This document shows, piece by piece, positions 1-14,900 of a DNA stretch of 64,000 nucleotides. The first letter of the stretch is position 1, and each line of letters starts with the position of its first letter. The stretch covers positions 17,343,426 to 17,407,425 of the forward strand of contig NC_135263.1 of the NCBI RefSeq assembly GCF_964204865.1, read 5' to 3'. The notes beneath the pieces are model-generated. The model was not told where the DNA came from. It did not search any database and was given only the letters and a program-made list of their open reading frames with translations. A program made the position numbers and the translations under genes. This stretch comes from Styela clava. Its lineage: Eukaryota; Chordata; Ascidiacea; Stolidobranchia; Styelidae.

Positions 1-3000
1 AACAATAAAATACGACGACACATGGAGTGCTTCTTTACGCCGCGGGCAAACAACGCAGCGTTTGATTTTGTCTGCAAAGTGTCATTCTGGTGAATCAAAT
101 AGGCGATCGTCTGCGCACTGAACACCTTGCCGCGTTCTCTTTTATGAACCCCAAAAATTTTTCAAAATTTGCACGTCAATTTCCCATCCATTTGTTGGCT
201 ACTGTCTCCAAATTTTACCCCATGATAAACGTGGGTAAATTGGAAAATGAATTGCAATGTATATACACCAATCAAACTTTTTTGAACATCACATCAACTT
301 GCACGTTATTTCTGTGATGCATGACTTTAATCAGCGCGTTATTGAGCATTTTGCTTCCAAGAAACCGCGGCGTGTTGCATATATGTTCAAGCAGTAGAAG
401 TCTAGCATCATATATATCTATGAGTGAGCGACGCATTTCCTTATCTTTGCATTACCTTTCCTTTCTTCATAGTAACGTTTTAAACCTTATTTTAGGTTTT
501 GTCTGCTTTCCCGAAGTTTCTGTTAATATGTCATTGTATTTATCTGGGTAACTATTGCCTTTCCTTTTGAAAGAGTTTTCAAAATAAACTATGTCTATAT
601 TTATTAATCCCTTGACTTGGACCGGTTTTAAAGACACTTTCTTATCGTTAAAAATTGTCGCTTTTGCCGATTGGTTGTTACCGATGGAATGGTTTTTATA
701 CTCATAAAATGATGGGAGAACTTACAGCGCTCATCCTGTCCCCGTAGATGGGGGTGACTTGGTCCCGCAGTAGCTTGCCCCGGTTGTCAAAATGACCACG
801 CGCCGCCACTGGTGTCCATTATAAATCAACTATTTACTCAATCACAAAAAAAAAATTATATTTCAATTATTTAACATTGAAATAAATCCTCAAACACACT
901 TGGCAATGTTAAATGCCAGTTGTGTTTAGGCTGAATTGCTCTACATTCGAGACCCTTTGACTTGATATACTAATCTAGTACTATTCCCTAGAAACCATTC
1001 TTCTCCTATTCATGTACAACTCGCCAGTGATGCTTTTTATATTCATATTTTGTGATAATGAAATTACGATACTGCATTATATTTTGCTGTTACATCAACT
1101 CATACTATTATAATTATTTACATTTTTATTTATCATTCACTTGTCTTCTTATATACTACTTTGACATCCCTCTACAAGCAAAAAAATGTTGATTATTATG
1201 CTGAAATAATGCTTGTTAGGTCCTAATAACTATTTTTTCCCCTCCTAACTAGACAAATCAAAGCAGATCATGTTCGTAACATCTTCAATGCGTACCTATG
1301 CCATGAAATGAAGCATTTCTGCTAATTCATCACATATGCGTATAAATTATTTAAATTCATTCAGTAACCTTTGGAATCTCTTCAGATTTTGAAATCCCGC
1401 TCCACATAAATAAATAAAAATGAATTACTCTAGCATTCCCCTCCCCAATTTTATTCTTCCATTTTGAGAATATAATTTTAAATTCTAGAATATTCCTCCC
1501 CAATATTTTAGTCATCTGACACTGTGGATCTTAAACATAATAGCTTAAAGGGGGGGGGGGGGGGGGGAGTTGACTTTGATGACCGTCTGGTCGTATCACT
1601 CCCTCCTGTCTATACCAAACTAATTTATTTCTTATTGTTATTTTTATTATTATTACGATGACTGTTAATTTTGGTTGACGAAAAAATAAATCTCTCTCTC
1701 TCTCTCGGCTGTCTTTATTTAACATATTGTTATCGAAATTTCATGCGCATATTCTCTGTCCAAATATCGGGTTCAGTTCGAAAAATAGGAAGGAATTGAC
1801 GTTAACGATACCGGTACAAATAATTCGAATTTAGACTAATTAGTATTGGTTTTACATGCGATACGTCTGCCATCAATGGGAATCAGCGGAAAACGAACGC
1901 ATTCACCTTCAGCATGTAGGCTAGCGCTGCGCTACACAGAAACAACAGTAACGAGAACATGTTTGTGTATTATGCTGGAAAAGCGGGACTTTTGGCTGAC
2001 TTATCAGGACGGCGGGACAAAACGCTGAAAAGCGGGACTGTCACGCCTAAAGCGGGACGTATGGTAAGCCTATATATATACAGTATATACCTGTAACTTC
2101 ATTTGTAATCTTTTGCTCTAGTCTAAACAAATGTATAAAAAAACAAAATTCCTAATCATCGGCTGTCTTGAACGACTCTCATTGCATGCATGTTAACTTT
2201 TCTCGTTTCCGCAAGGCACATGATTCTTCACCTGGAAACAGATTAACTTATTTTTAAATACTCTCTAATCTTTGTCATTTCTTTCAATGGTTTCAATAAA
2301 AATATATCATTGATTCGAAACTATCTATTTGGCGAATAGCCTACTATCATGAAGTGACTTCCAAGTGCATTTAGATTCGATTCCAAAATGAGAATATATA
2401 TTCTCATTGGATGCCAACACCAAACTCTCGAATACGGTTGCTATTTCTGAGTAGCACTGGAATAGTCTTCGCAACAAGATTTGTTTTATGGCATTATATT
2501 TAGGGTTGTAAAACTTCAAGCCGTCAACCCTAGGTCTCTCACCCACTCACACGTACAACATTGCTGAACAGCACAACGAAAAGGGTTTATCTGCAGACTT
2601 ATCTCATTTATCAAGCGACAACAGAGCGAACAACAAATATTGCCTACATCGTGTGATGAATCAATATAAAATTAAGAGGCATATTGAACCAAATATAACT
2701 TTGAAATACTGACTCCCTATTGATCCTTACTATATATACACTCAATATTTAAGATACAAGTAAGTTGCATTATAATGTCTATATTTGAAAAGAAGAAAAC
2801 ATCCCCCTAATTTCGACAATAAGTATGTCTCTTCTTGCGGATACAAAGGAATGGATGCTCGGAGTCGAAACCTTCGACAATCTATCCACCACATTAGGGT
2901 CATGGAACAAATCTTCATTTTGAATTGTAACTTGCGTTTTTGTTCCTTCATCTCATTTCCAGAACACACATAAATGTATGTGACGAAGTGTCGGTACTCA

Positions 3001-3316
3001 AAAAGTAAAGTTCTTGTTTGAAACTGGCCATGGTTATTTTTGGTAGGGGATTGGTGGAAATAATCACTAGTTTCAAAATCAGTAATCAACATTTAAAAAC
3101 GATATATATATATATATATATTGAACGTATGATATGAAATTATGCATAATCGTGCTTCCCACACAAAAACATGCACCGCTTGACAAAGCCGTATATTGAA
3201 TGATCATCTCCCTGAATGTATAATCGAAAGTCTTCATACATTCATCAAACTTGAAAAGATTTGCAAAGTAAAGTCTCTGCTTTCATGTCAAAGCACGAGA
3301 GAAATTATCCACTTAG
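1..3316. other. Non-coding flank without a recognised gene
   Basis: No reading frame here has a recognisable domain or an exon chain with matching splice sites. Low-complexity tracts are present: a G run at 1550-1567, a CT repeat at about 1691-1706 and an AT repeat near 3099-3120. A stretch at about 1978-2063 repeats the motif GCGGGAC several times with varied spacing and resembles the end of an old DNA transposon. I could not find its partner end. The side nearest 3316 must contain the 3' untranslated region of the minus-strand corin-like gene. Confidence 0.5.
1550..1567. repeat. Poly-G/poly-C homopolymer
   Basis: An uninterrupted run of 18 G on the plus strand. Similar C runs occur at about 3990-4003 and 12688-12705. 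Such runs are prone to length error in sequencing and assembly. Confidence 0.9.
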
Positions 3317-5922
3317 TCACGTTCCGTTTCTTTCAATCGTAGTCCGAATCCACTTGGAGAAATAGGCAATGTTAGTGTAAACACCCGGTGCGCCGTTTGG
3401 TAAACACGCTGAACCCCAACTTGTTACGCCCGCAAGATACCACTGTCGTAGCTTTGGTTGCCAACATGTCATAGGACCACCGCTGTCGCCCTGTAAAAAT
3501 AATTCAATAGTACAGTAGAAATTCTGATGGAAAAAACATTATGGTTTAATGAAAAATTAAATATGATCTGAGTTTTGATCTGCGTCATCAAATCTATTTT
3601 CTTGTTTGTTTTTGTTGTCATGTAGTGTTGTAAAAACCCAATGGTCCCAACGGAGGTGAGTCTTCTCAGGCCACAGGCATAGTCAAAAATTTCAACGTTT
3701 TTTTTTTTATATATATGCAATTTTGCAGTAAGACATAAATTCATACGCCTTTTCCAACACTATTTTACTCTAATCTTGAACGATTCACCGAAAACCGAAC
3801 ATTTCCTGGCGTGCTATTAATAATCCTTTCACCAAACGAGCTGGGTGAAAATGCGCACTTATATGCCTTGGATAACTTCTCCAGCGAAGTACATATGTAG
3901 AGCGATTCTAAGATATTGTTAGATAACAGCGGCTACTTTTATCTGGCTTTGTTCGGAGCAGAAAGCACATTACGTCATTATATGAATACCCCCCCCCCCC
4001 CCCAAAAGAAAATTTGAACTGGATACGCTCTTGTTCCCCTTCCTAAACCTTTGGCATACTTACACTACAAGCATCAATAGATCCATACTGTCGACCAGCG
4101 CATAACATTCTGTTCGATATCATATGCTTTGGAAAATATCTTTGGCATTCGAGGCTATCAGTAATATGAACTGCTCCCTCTTGAAGCTTTTGTGATCCCC
4201 TGGATGATTTCCCCGTGACGCCCCAGCCTGCAAAACATCAGATCGTGGTATTTAAAATGCTGCCCAAAAATGACAATTTTGTTCATCAAAACGTTTTTTT
4301 CATTATTATTACTGCAGTGTATAAGCAATCATCTACAAGCCAAAAACACACATAAAGTAACATATATAATATATACAAACAGTGACACCTTAGGAGGTTT
4401 CTGCAACAAATCGTAAAGTTAATTCATATTATTGAATATATGCAGTAACATTTGGTCTGAACTGGAGGTTAAACCATATATATATTAAAATTGAGTTGCT
4501 TTTTTGACTCCTGTTGTTTAATTGTGAATAATTGGTTTCCAAGATGTGATGGAAATTTTGCTCCATAAATGATCTTAGGCTACTTGTTGACAAAAATATT
4601 TTTTCAATAGATAAAATCAAACCTGCTATGTAACAGTATGCTCCAGGTTTAGGGGGAACGTCAGAAAAACATATTGGCATCCGATGCTGGTTCACAGGTA
4701 TATTTACTTTGATTAGTGCTATATCGAAATCCATTGAACTTGAATCAAACCTTTTAAAAATGAAGAAACGGTTAATGGATTTGCATATGTAAAGTCAACT
4801 TCAAGTTGGGAAAAATGTCCGCCTGTTTGCTCTAACAATATTTGACTACATTATTAAATAAACAAAAAGAGCCAGAATCACTCGTACTTCGTACCCACAA
4901 GACATCATCATACTGTTCATATAAACTATATTTTATTCTGCAACTAACTTTGTTAGACACATTTATTTTGTTCAATGTTGTCCAAGAATTTGTGGGAAAA
5001 AAAGTTAAACAAAATGAAGTCACAAATTAAAAAAATTGGTGATATCAATAAACCTGTACCTCGAATGCATTACGATTTCAGAAATATTTGCAATTATTTC
5101 TTGGTCTTTAGTATGAATATTCTGAGAAGTTCTTCCAAATTTTACTCTCCAATTTTCTCGCTGGTCTCGCCTATGGAGGAAAATATGAATTTTTTGTCTG
5201 AGGAGACCAACTATTATATAATAAAGCTTGCAAATATAAATATAATTTCTTGACAAAAGTCTGCAATTCTTGTTACAGAAAAAAAACATAATGTAACAAA
5301 ACCCTTGAGTTTTCAATTGCATTAGCGATTCAGGAAAAGGTCACGGGGTAAATTTTTTTGTCCTTCGGAAAGCGAAACGACAACAAAAGTGCCGTAGAAT
5401 GGTGGAAGTAAATAGGAATCGTAGTTTTGATATTCATACATATTTGCAATCTTGCCAAGTTCAACTTAAGGGCATTGTTTAGGAAATATAATAGCAGATT
5501 ACTCGGAAAGTGTAGTTTGGAAATTGCTGAATATATTATATCATAATGATTTAAATATTGAAGTGACGACATAAGACCACATTCTCAAACATATATTAGA
5601 TCTTTGCGAGTAAACAAATATTCAAAATTCAATAAAAGGAAAGAACAATTACAAAACTTACCCGTGGAAGCAGTGAGCTGCAGATACTAGCCACTGGCTG
5701 CTGAGCATTGTAGCTCCACAAACATGTTTTTTTCCTTGGAGGGACAAGGATGCTATCCAAGGCCAAAATTCTGCGCGCGCAGTTCTGCCACCAAATATTT
5801 TTGCCTCGATTTTGTATGAAAATGCATTCGGAGTATTGTCGTTGGGAAATAGCATTCTTTTCCCGCACATTGCAGGTTTGCAACTCAAGTGCACGAGGCG
5901 ATTATTTTGACAAGGAAAAATT
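3317..5922 (-). other. Trypsin (S1) domain exons of the corin-like gene
   Basis: Five exons (5662-5922, 5054-5170, 4623-4750, 4064-4227, 3317-3490) encode the catalytic domain, about residues 1556-1794 (239 aa, normal for S1). The zymogen site reads EAK|IFGG, so activation cleavage would follow Lys1555. The triad is complete: His1597 in SAAHC, Asp1649 in DFDIALIK, Ser1740 in GDSGGP. The S1-pocket residue six before Ser is Asp1734 (DACSGDSGGP), which predicts cleavage after Arg or Lys. The KLQEG and YCYIAGWG stretches resemble vertebrate corin. Stop TGA is the complement of 3317-3319. The splice junction falls directly before GDSGGP. Confidence 0.93.
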
Positions 5923-8900
5923 CTGAAAAATAATTACGGTATGTCAAATTTTAATGTGATATCAATCAAAACTTAGAAACGTTTTATCAAGTATATATCA
6001 CGGGCTTTAAATTTTTAGCCTTACAAATAATTGCAGCACTAATCCACATCAAATTCGATGTAAATGAAAACTGTAAACCGACTCAACTAGTATAGACAGA
6101 TATATGATCAACCATACAATGCATCAGTTCTTCATATCACATCACCTTTTCATGAACGATTCCTGAACAAGTTTCACTCTAGCTTTTTTTTTAATGTGAA
6201 CCGAGTATCCCACTTCGCTCTGAGAATGCATCGTAATCAAATGCAGAGCCTCACTAAGAAAAAAGGAGATAATAAATACTTGGTCGAATACAGAATGTGA
6301 TTCTTAAAAACGCGATTAGACTTGATTCTTCATTCAAAGGGGCAAATTGACAAATCGTTGGCATTACGTATTTTAAGCATTGCGTGGTCATGGAAATCTG
6401 CCTCTTTCATATCTATAACCACGATTCATAACAACAGTTTGAAGTAGCCTACCTGTATTTCATTTGACTGCAAGCCAAATGACTCAAAAGAGGAGCCCAT
6501 TCTTCTGCACAAATCGGGCTCCATCTGCCTCCGTGATATGCGATTAGAATTCCTGAGGACTCATGGGTAGACCAGTCAACGTGAATATAAGCAGCAGAAT
6601 TCATATAAAGATGAATACGATGTCTCGGCACGAGTTTTACTACAGAAAATATAAAAATAGTGTATCGTATCATATAATTGGAAAAAATGAAATTCTGCCA
6701 ATACCATAAACATTTGTTCATTTCAATAAATTTTACACTTTCAAAGCATATGGCTAATCAATAATGTTTGTTGCACAACATCCGGGTACATTACACCAAG
6801 TTATTGCTAAAGTTTGGGTAAAAAAGTAAACTAGTTGTGATGCACGTTTGGAGAATGCTACAATCAAATATATGGACAGGAGTTAGATATAAAACGTGAA
6901 AATTAAAAAGTCTATATATTATATAGTTTATGTCTTATATAGTTCAAAGAGCTTCATTAGGTACTTTACAAACTGTTTTAGAAAAATGAAGTTAACTTAA
7001 TTTTTATTCGAGCTTACTGCATCTATCTTCATCGCTCCCGTCAGGACAATCTTTCACTCCATCGCACCATTTATCAAAATCTATGCATGAATAATCATCA
7101 CATACTTTTTCGTCTCGAGTGCAGTTGTCTATTAAAACAAAAAAACAAATTACCATATTATGCACTACTTGCTTATGCAAACACACAAAAATATCTCTTC
7201 ATTTTCCATACCACAATGCAATTCATCGCGCCCATTCGAGCAATCAATATGTCCATCACATCTCCAATCCTTCGGCACACAGTGACCGTCGTTTGAACAA
7301 GGGAACCTGGAATTTTTTTTAATTGAATAAATACCCTAAAATGGTATTCTGTTTAATTTATGAGATTTATCGTATCTTGTTATACATAGAAACATCGTTT
7401 TTCCTAATTTTTTGTCAATATACCTGCATTTTCTACTGACCTCCCCATTATTTCGCAATCACACGTGACTTCATCAGAGCCGTCAGCACAATGTTTTATG
7501 CCATCACATCTAGAAGACAACGGTAGACATTGACCTGAAGATGTGCATCGAAATTCTTCTGCAGTGCAGAAGGCTAAAATAGAATTTTGCTTTTATGTCG
7601 TCACGCGCATTTCGTTTAGTCAAATGATTTTTTCAGAAAGTTTGCCATGAAATTTTAAATTTTGAAGAAGTTCTAAATAAAAAAAAAATTAAAATTTATG
7701 TACCTTGCTGCATAGTCTCCAAATCTAGACACGTTTTTGCGCCGGTGGCATCAATTGGGTTTGATATTTCAGAAGGCATCGATCCACAAGATAAAAATGC
7801 TGGCCAAGATAAAGATACGGATCGTAAAGTACTTTCACAAGATGAGCGAATAGATTGGCATAGTTCTCGACAAGGAAGTAATCTGGTAGGTAAAATTTCA
7901 ATTTAATAAACACACTACACATATGAGCATAGGTGACGCGCAAACTCGTGTGGAAGTTTAGTGCGTTTTATTATTACCTGGAAGCATGCTTTTGCTTCAT
8001 GAAGTAAATAATTCGATTGATAAACCAGTAGTTTGCCAATTGCTTCGGAAAAAATACGATTATTCCAGAGCAACCCCACTAACAAACTGTTTTACGTAGA
8101 TTTATTAGGTAATAAAAAGTGTCAAAATTCCGAAAAGTGGACAACATAAAATCATTAACATAAATTTGAATGTCGTTAAAAATCAGAATTTAATTGATAA
8201 AAAACTTTGAATGTCCTAATAATGAAAAATAAGATATTACTGCAGGGATTGTACTTGCCTTGGTGGTGTGTAGGCTGGCATTCCGGTGATATTCATGGAA
8301 CATTGCAATCTTTTCCCTCTCCATGTATTTAAATGCGGTGGAGGAGCGAAGATCGAACATCCAAGTTGTCGCAAAAACGGATGACATCTAAAATACATAA
8401 GCTGTGATAAATATAAGATCTTGGTTCGTTCTTTAAAGATTCGTTCTATAGTTGTGTTTACCTTGTCTTAACAATGGCGCTAAACAAAGTGTATTCCGGA
8501 CTTGCAGCTGTTTTAGCTTGTACTCGATGATCCAAAAAATTAGGAAAAGCTGTGACGTTATATGAAGCATCTCTACATACATCCAGTTGAACAGGTTCAC
8601 ATCTACCTAAATGTAAATTAATAAAAACAAATTCAGTAAAATGACCGTTTTGGCAAATAAATTGTTCTTTATCCGCTTTGCTTTGGGTATCGGGAGTTTA
8701 TGTCGAATACGACGGTGGAAATGATCATTGGAAATGACAAAACATTACACACACCTAGCTGATGACCCTTTCCGATATTACCATCATATCGTTTATGAAC
8801 GATCGACTTCTGGCGATATCAGATCGCCTCGGCGTACCTGGACCTACTTTTCCCTCTATCATTGTATTATTCGCTGCGAGAGTTTATTAAGGGTTTCGCT

Positions 8901-11900
8901 ATCAAGAAACAGTAGTGTTTTTACCCTAAACTGCCCTATTATATAAACAGTGTGCATTTTCAGGATGGCGGTAAATGAACACGATTGCTTGAACAAAATC
9001 GAAAAGATGTTGCGACCAGCAAATCATAAAGCTGACCGTTTAATTACTTTCTTAATCGGTATAACGATTAAAATAGCATAATACAATATTCAAATTATTA
9101 CAAAACATAACAAAATATATTTTATCTAGAATATTGTTAAAAACTATTTTTTGTGTCATTTTGGAATATAAGTATAACTTACGGCAATTTTTTTCATCTT
9201 CTCCACGAAAACAATCTTGTTTTCCGTTACACACCGACGAAACTGGTATGCAATTTCCACCACATGATATTTCATACGCGTTACATCCTGAAAATAGTTT
9301 AGAAATGTCTACATAAGTATATGCAATTTATCCACACATAGTGAGCTCTAGTTTCATTTGTTTTTTTATATTAAGCAATGCAATTGGGAATTTTATAGAA
9401 GTGGAAGGAACACTATATGTCAACTGCTGAAGATTAATTATTTAAGATGAAGATAATTAAAATGGACGTTAATCTTGTTTACTCTTAGTATTTGTGAGAT
9501 ATAAAAATAAAAAATAACTTGATTTTTACTTTTGTCGTGCCAATCAATTCTGCAATAAAATACTAAACTTGGCATATTTGTGAAAAACTGGAAATTAAAT
9601 ACGAAAAGATAGTTTACTTGTTCGTGCGCATGCGTTTTCGTCGGAACCGCCGGGACAATCGTCCTCTCCATCACATTTGTAGATCAACGGAATACAAAGA
9701 TTATGTCCTTCACATTGCAGCATTCCTCGACTTTCACAGCCTGTGTATAAACTCAGATCAAATTTTATACCATATTGGGATTTGAGACAAATTTAGAATT
9801 AGGGCCTAACGTCCACTTCGGTGTATTTCCTTATTAACGAGCCTTATTACCTGGCATACCTGCCTGATATTATTTGCTCTAAATACCAATTTCAATTTGA
9901 ATATTCATGAATCAACAATTTTCAATTCTAATTTCTAAACATTTATTCCATAAACAATACACGAAGCTATTACATACTGCAAAATCTTTCATCTTCTGCA
10001 TTGTCGCAATCTACGTCACCATCACACCACCAAGATGCGCTTATGCATTGTCGCGTGATGTCACAATTACGAAGACCCGGTCTGCAGATACCTCAAATAA
10101 AATGCATCATTTAACGTCATAATAATGTAATTTAATTTGAAAAAAGAACTCACACATAACGTCTTGCTTATTATGAAGATTACTTAATATTTATTGCGCA
10201 TGTCTTCAGAAAGCAATGCATAACGAACAAATATCTTAGATTGTACTAAAATATGATTTGAGATCATAAATATTTGGTATCGAAAAATGAGCAGAATATA
10301 ATTAAATTAGCTAGTTCAATTTGTATATTTTCGGCTGTTATTTTGTTTTCGTAAATTAAAAAAATATATATATATGGTCAGCTTAGTGACTAGAGCAGCG
10401 TTTCTCAAGCCGCAAAAGATTCTCAGCTGTGCCGCAGAGCTTTTTGGAATTTTAGAAAATAAGCTGTTCGTATTACACATATGCATGAATGCATCGGGCA
10501 AGCTTGTGAGACTTGAGTATGCAGTATTAGACTGGTAATGTTATTGCATTTGCCTTTGCGTTGTAGAAAGAGTAATTGTCACGTTATAATTGTTTTGTTA
10601 TGTCATAATGTAAGTGTAAACAAGACGTCCACCTTCCACCAGGTTGACTTGCGCGATTAGTAAGGCTAACATGAAAGCAAGTTTGGGAGAGTTTTGGCTA
10701 TCTGCTTACAAATTCTATTCAATCATCGGAGCAAAAGTCATCAAAATAATCTAGCCATTTGCATCTTCATGGCTCTGTGAACACGGATTTTCTGCCATTA
10801 CTGAACTTAAAAACGAAAAAGGGAGCGACGGAACCTCGTTTCAATTGTTTCACAAAACAGGCACACATATCGTATTAACATTTAAAAAAATAATTTGTTT
10901 AGAGCTAACTTTATTTTTTACAAGTGTGCCGCCAAAGTTTGAGAACCACTGGGCTAGAGCTTCGTACTTTAGCTATGCTGGAATAGCATGTTCAATTTCG
11001 CAGGTCCAAACTCCATGCCATCACCGCATCCATGGTGTAATAAAATGGTCGATATCGAAACGCGAAAATTCCAGTCCAGCCAAAAATAGTAGCTCTTCAC
11101 ATATTATTGGATTCTTGGACGAAGCCCTTTTCAACAACATAGTCAAACTTAAAAAAAAATGGTCGATATCGAAACGCGAAAATTCCAGTCCAGCCAAAAA
11201 TAGTAGCTCTTCACATATTATTGGATTCTTGGACGAAGCCCTTTTCAACAACATAGTCAAACTTAAAAAAGTATTGCTGTCTACTTGATAGTACAACGGG
11301 CAGTAAAATATAATTTATGCTTTAGTATTGAAAGAGTATGACACAACATACTGCAGTTTCGTTCGTCTGATCCATCGGAGCAGTCGTAATATCCGTCACA
11401 TCTTTCATCAGATTGCACACATTGACTATTATCACAATGAAACTGTCCTGCTGAACATTCTGGTAGAGAGAAAATTATTTAACAAATCAGAAAATAATTC
11501 GTATTTCAGCGAAAACGAATTATACATGTTGTAATGACTATTTAGAAATATTCTGTTATAAAATTACTTAAAAATATTATCATGAAAAAATTACGTCATC
11601 TATTGTTGAACGATCAATGACATTTCCTTCATTACGTCGAAATCGATCAATTATTCAGAAAGCTTTGAACCAAAAATCGATTGCTGGAAAGCTTCAGCAC
11701 AACATGTCAAAGGATCAAACACAAAGTTTAAGATCCAAATAGGTTTATATTTACTTTTTGTGTGGGACGTAATGGTTTTGCACTTGATTTGCGTGAATCA
11801 TTTCCGGGTCGAGGACATTTTGCCCTCAATTTTCGTTATAAATTTGTTTCAATATGAGAACAGTATGTCCAAAATATTGTGGCCAATTTATTCTTGAGTT

Positions 11901-14900
11901 TTAAAACTTCTTTTTCGCACTGAAAACGCTTTTTTTCATTATATTCTTTAAAATGTAACCAATCACGCAGAAATATGATTTGTCGAGCCGGCATCTTTTT
12001 CACGTATTCTTCGCTCGTTTTCTTTCATAATGACGTAATAATACATTCAAAATATATTTCACAATTTGGGATTCAAAGACTTCGTACAAGTATTTTACTT
12101 TTTACAATTGTGACATTTTCTTTTACATCAAGGCCATTGAATTAAATTACGAGGCCAATCTTTAGCGAACGGCGAAGCGATAGAATTGCAAATCAATATC
12201 AAACTAAATTTCCACTAAGAAACAAATTTTTTTGCAACAACGGTAAACTGAAACAGCTTACTGGTTGTATGTGTGGCAATTATTGAACTAATAAAAACAT
12301 TATTGTATTGTAACCTTGTATAAAATATTTTAAGATTTCAAACTAATATGTGTATAAAAACGTAATGTTTCCATGAAATATCTCAGTAAATTTCACTAGA
12401 AATGTACCTCTAAATAGATAACCTAAGCCAGTGATTCTCAAACTTTTTAGGCCACGCCCCCTTTTTAGAATTTGTCAAATTTCGCGCCGCACCTCAAAAT
12501 AACTAGCTAATAATAAGCTACAAATAACAAATAGTGAGGCAAAACTATGTTTTATTCAAAAACACGTTGAAAATACGTGGATGGAATCGCAATCTCTAAA
12601 CAATAAAAAAATATTTGGCGGGTAAGATCAATTCTAATTTTTTTTTCTATTTTTAATCAGTTTCACGCCCGCTCAAAAAAATTGTAACCCCCCCCCCCCC
12701 CCCCTTGTGGGGCGCTCCCCACTGTTTTGGGAACCACTGTCCTGAACCATTTATATATGTTTGAAAAGTTCCCACAACCGCTAAAACTTGTTAAATTGCT
12801 ATAAAGGTTTTGACGATGTTTGGTGATATGGTAAGAATTTCTCGATCGCATAAACCTTATAATACTTGCCAACTTACCGCACCCAATTTCATCTTCCCAT
12901 TGTCCGCAGTCATTCTGGCCATCACAAGTCCAATTCCAATCTAGACAAGCTTTGGTATTACATTGGAAATATCCTTCACCACAGTCTGTTGTGCTAAAAT
13001 TTTTTGACGAATCTGTAAGTAAAAACATGACAACGCATTTTTACTGATAATGACGGATGCTCAATTTTTCCATGGGAGATGATTGTTCACAAACGGTTTG
13101 ATGCCATATCGACGAAGGATGGTTCACGCGCCGTTAGTCGGCTTGGGGTGTCATCAAATTCCATGCACCTGGAACAATAACTAGCGTCTAGTTACGGATC
13201 CGACCTGATTTGTTACCTATATAAGAAGCGGTGAGTCGCCACAGGATTAGGCCACTTTGTCGTCTTTCCCATTTCTTCGGATAAAAACCATTAATCTTAT
13301 TTTAGCCATGGATAGATGCGATTGCGTCAACGAATGTGATGATACAATCGTGCAGCCTTTCAGATGCGCTCTGATATAATATGATTGTTTGGCAGCATTA
13401 AACTATGACTGGACATCAAGTTGTTAGTTTTGTGGTGCCAAGAGTGGTTCTCTTACTCGTAATCGAAATAGAACAAAGAAATTGCCAATATAAAGCAATA
13501 ATTTACGCTTACGGGGTAGAAATATAGAATATGAAAGGCCAACATAAAAAATGCCACAATGGAATCACACCAAAACTAGAACGACCTGCATTTGCTTTAA
13601 TTATATTTTTACCTGATGAAGTAGGATTTGGTGGTTCAAATTCTGCATTTGCTTCACCAAGAATCCAAGAACACTCGCTGTTTTTTAGCTCAATTGTATT
13701 ATGGTTTTCGTTTCCTGAATAAAACCGTGGGCAAATGATTTCTGCTAATGTCCTACTGTCGTGAACAGCTTTGATTCCAGTTGCAACAACAAAATCGGGC
13801 GAAATAATAGTTTGTTTCCCGTTCAGAATACCAAGGAAATCTTGTTCCATTAGGCCATTCTGCATAGTTCCAAAATTGACTCGCTCGTAACTTTCATATA
13901 TTGACTTCATTTCCAACAATGTTCGCTCGTTCGCACAAGCTGTCATAGCGTCAATACACCATGGAATACAAATACCTTGGAAGGAAATGATTTTAAAATT
14001 TATGTATATTACAGAGTGTTATCTTAATCATGAAAATGTTTTTAAACCAGCACAAGGTTGGAAAGTAGTTGCGCGCTGTCTTTGCGTGCTTCTGTATAAG
14101 TAAATTTATAATAGAAGTGTTCGTGGTTTGACAAAGCCAAGAAGCTCAGGCCGTAGATTGCAACTGTGCAGTTCATTTTGTTCAAGAACGATAGTTGTTT
14201 TTTGGCATGAACATTTGAGCTTTAATGAAAAAAATACATAGTACATTCACTAGATCCGTGTGAACAAACTGAAAATCAAAACTTGGAATAAAACTTACCT
14301 TCTGTTTTTCTCCTTAAATTATCCAAGGAAATGTTCCTTGATGTATAGTCACACGGTGGATATCTCAGATGACACGCCATACGTTGTACGGATGTTATAT
14401 CACAAACAAGTTTATCCGCCGATTTCGACAAATGACTTGCTGGCATCCAATTTACAGTTCTTTTAAATAATGACTTTCCACCAGTGGAACCTTTTGCTCT
14501 ATGGTGGGCGGAAAAAATGGGAATTCCAACAGAACGAAGAAGTATATCGTATAATTTTAGGAACACTTTTTGTCTATCTGAATATTTGGTAATAAAGGGA
14601 GTGAAGTCATAAGGTAAGATAGCTTCACATTTAGGATTTGTAATTCTTACGCATGATAATTCGTCGTCATCATCTAAATTGCCTATGAAGTCGTCCGTCG
14701 AAATTTCTAAACTTCTTGCATAATCATTATCCTCAAACGGGTCGGTATTGTTATTTTGCAACATTTCAGATGACGCATAATTATCGCGGCTGTCTTGGTT
14801 TTTGATCAAACTTTTTCGTGCCTCAATCATCTGAAGAATATCGGCAGAAGATACCTGATTAGTTGATTTAAATTTCATGTTGTGCCTTTCCAGAAAATGA

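Larger units (their letters stand above)
9183..13012 (-). other. LDLa repeats 1-5 of the corin-like gene
   Basis: Five exons (12878-13012, 11352-11459, 9978-10091, 9618-9740, 9183-9287) each encode one LDLa repeat with six cysteines, about residues 967-1151. Acidic ends are [40 protein letters not shown] and [10 protein letters not shown]. All junctions between repeats are phase 1, the usual arrangement for shuffled LDLa exons. The introns at 10092-11351 and 11460-12877 are long and hold hAT-like elements. Confidence 0.9.

Noticed and set aside
1978-2063. GCGGGAC repeat as a regulatory cluster
   Set aside because: It resembles a transposon terminus; no gene starts nearby.
5330-5572. Minus-strand frame considered as the missing protease exon
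   Set aside because: No trypsin motif and no matching phase; exon 5054-5170 ([16 protein letters not shown]) fits both.
7725-7943. 72-aa minus-strand frame starting [10 protein letters not shown]
   Set aside because: It overlaps a Frizzled exon in the wrong frame; the right frame encodes [16 protein letters not shown].
13531-13722. Plus-strand frames inside the corin exons
   Set aside because: They are the complement of coding exons with no domain of their own.
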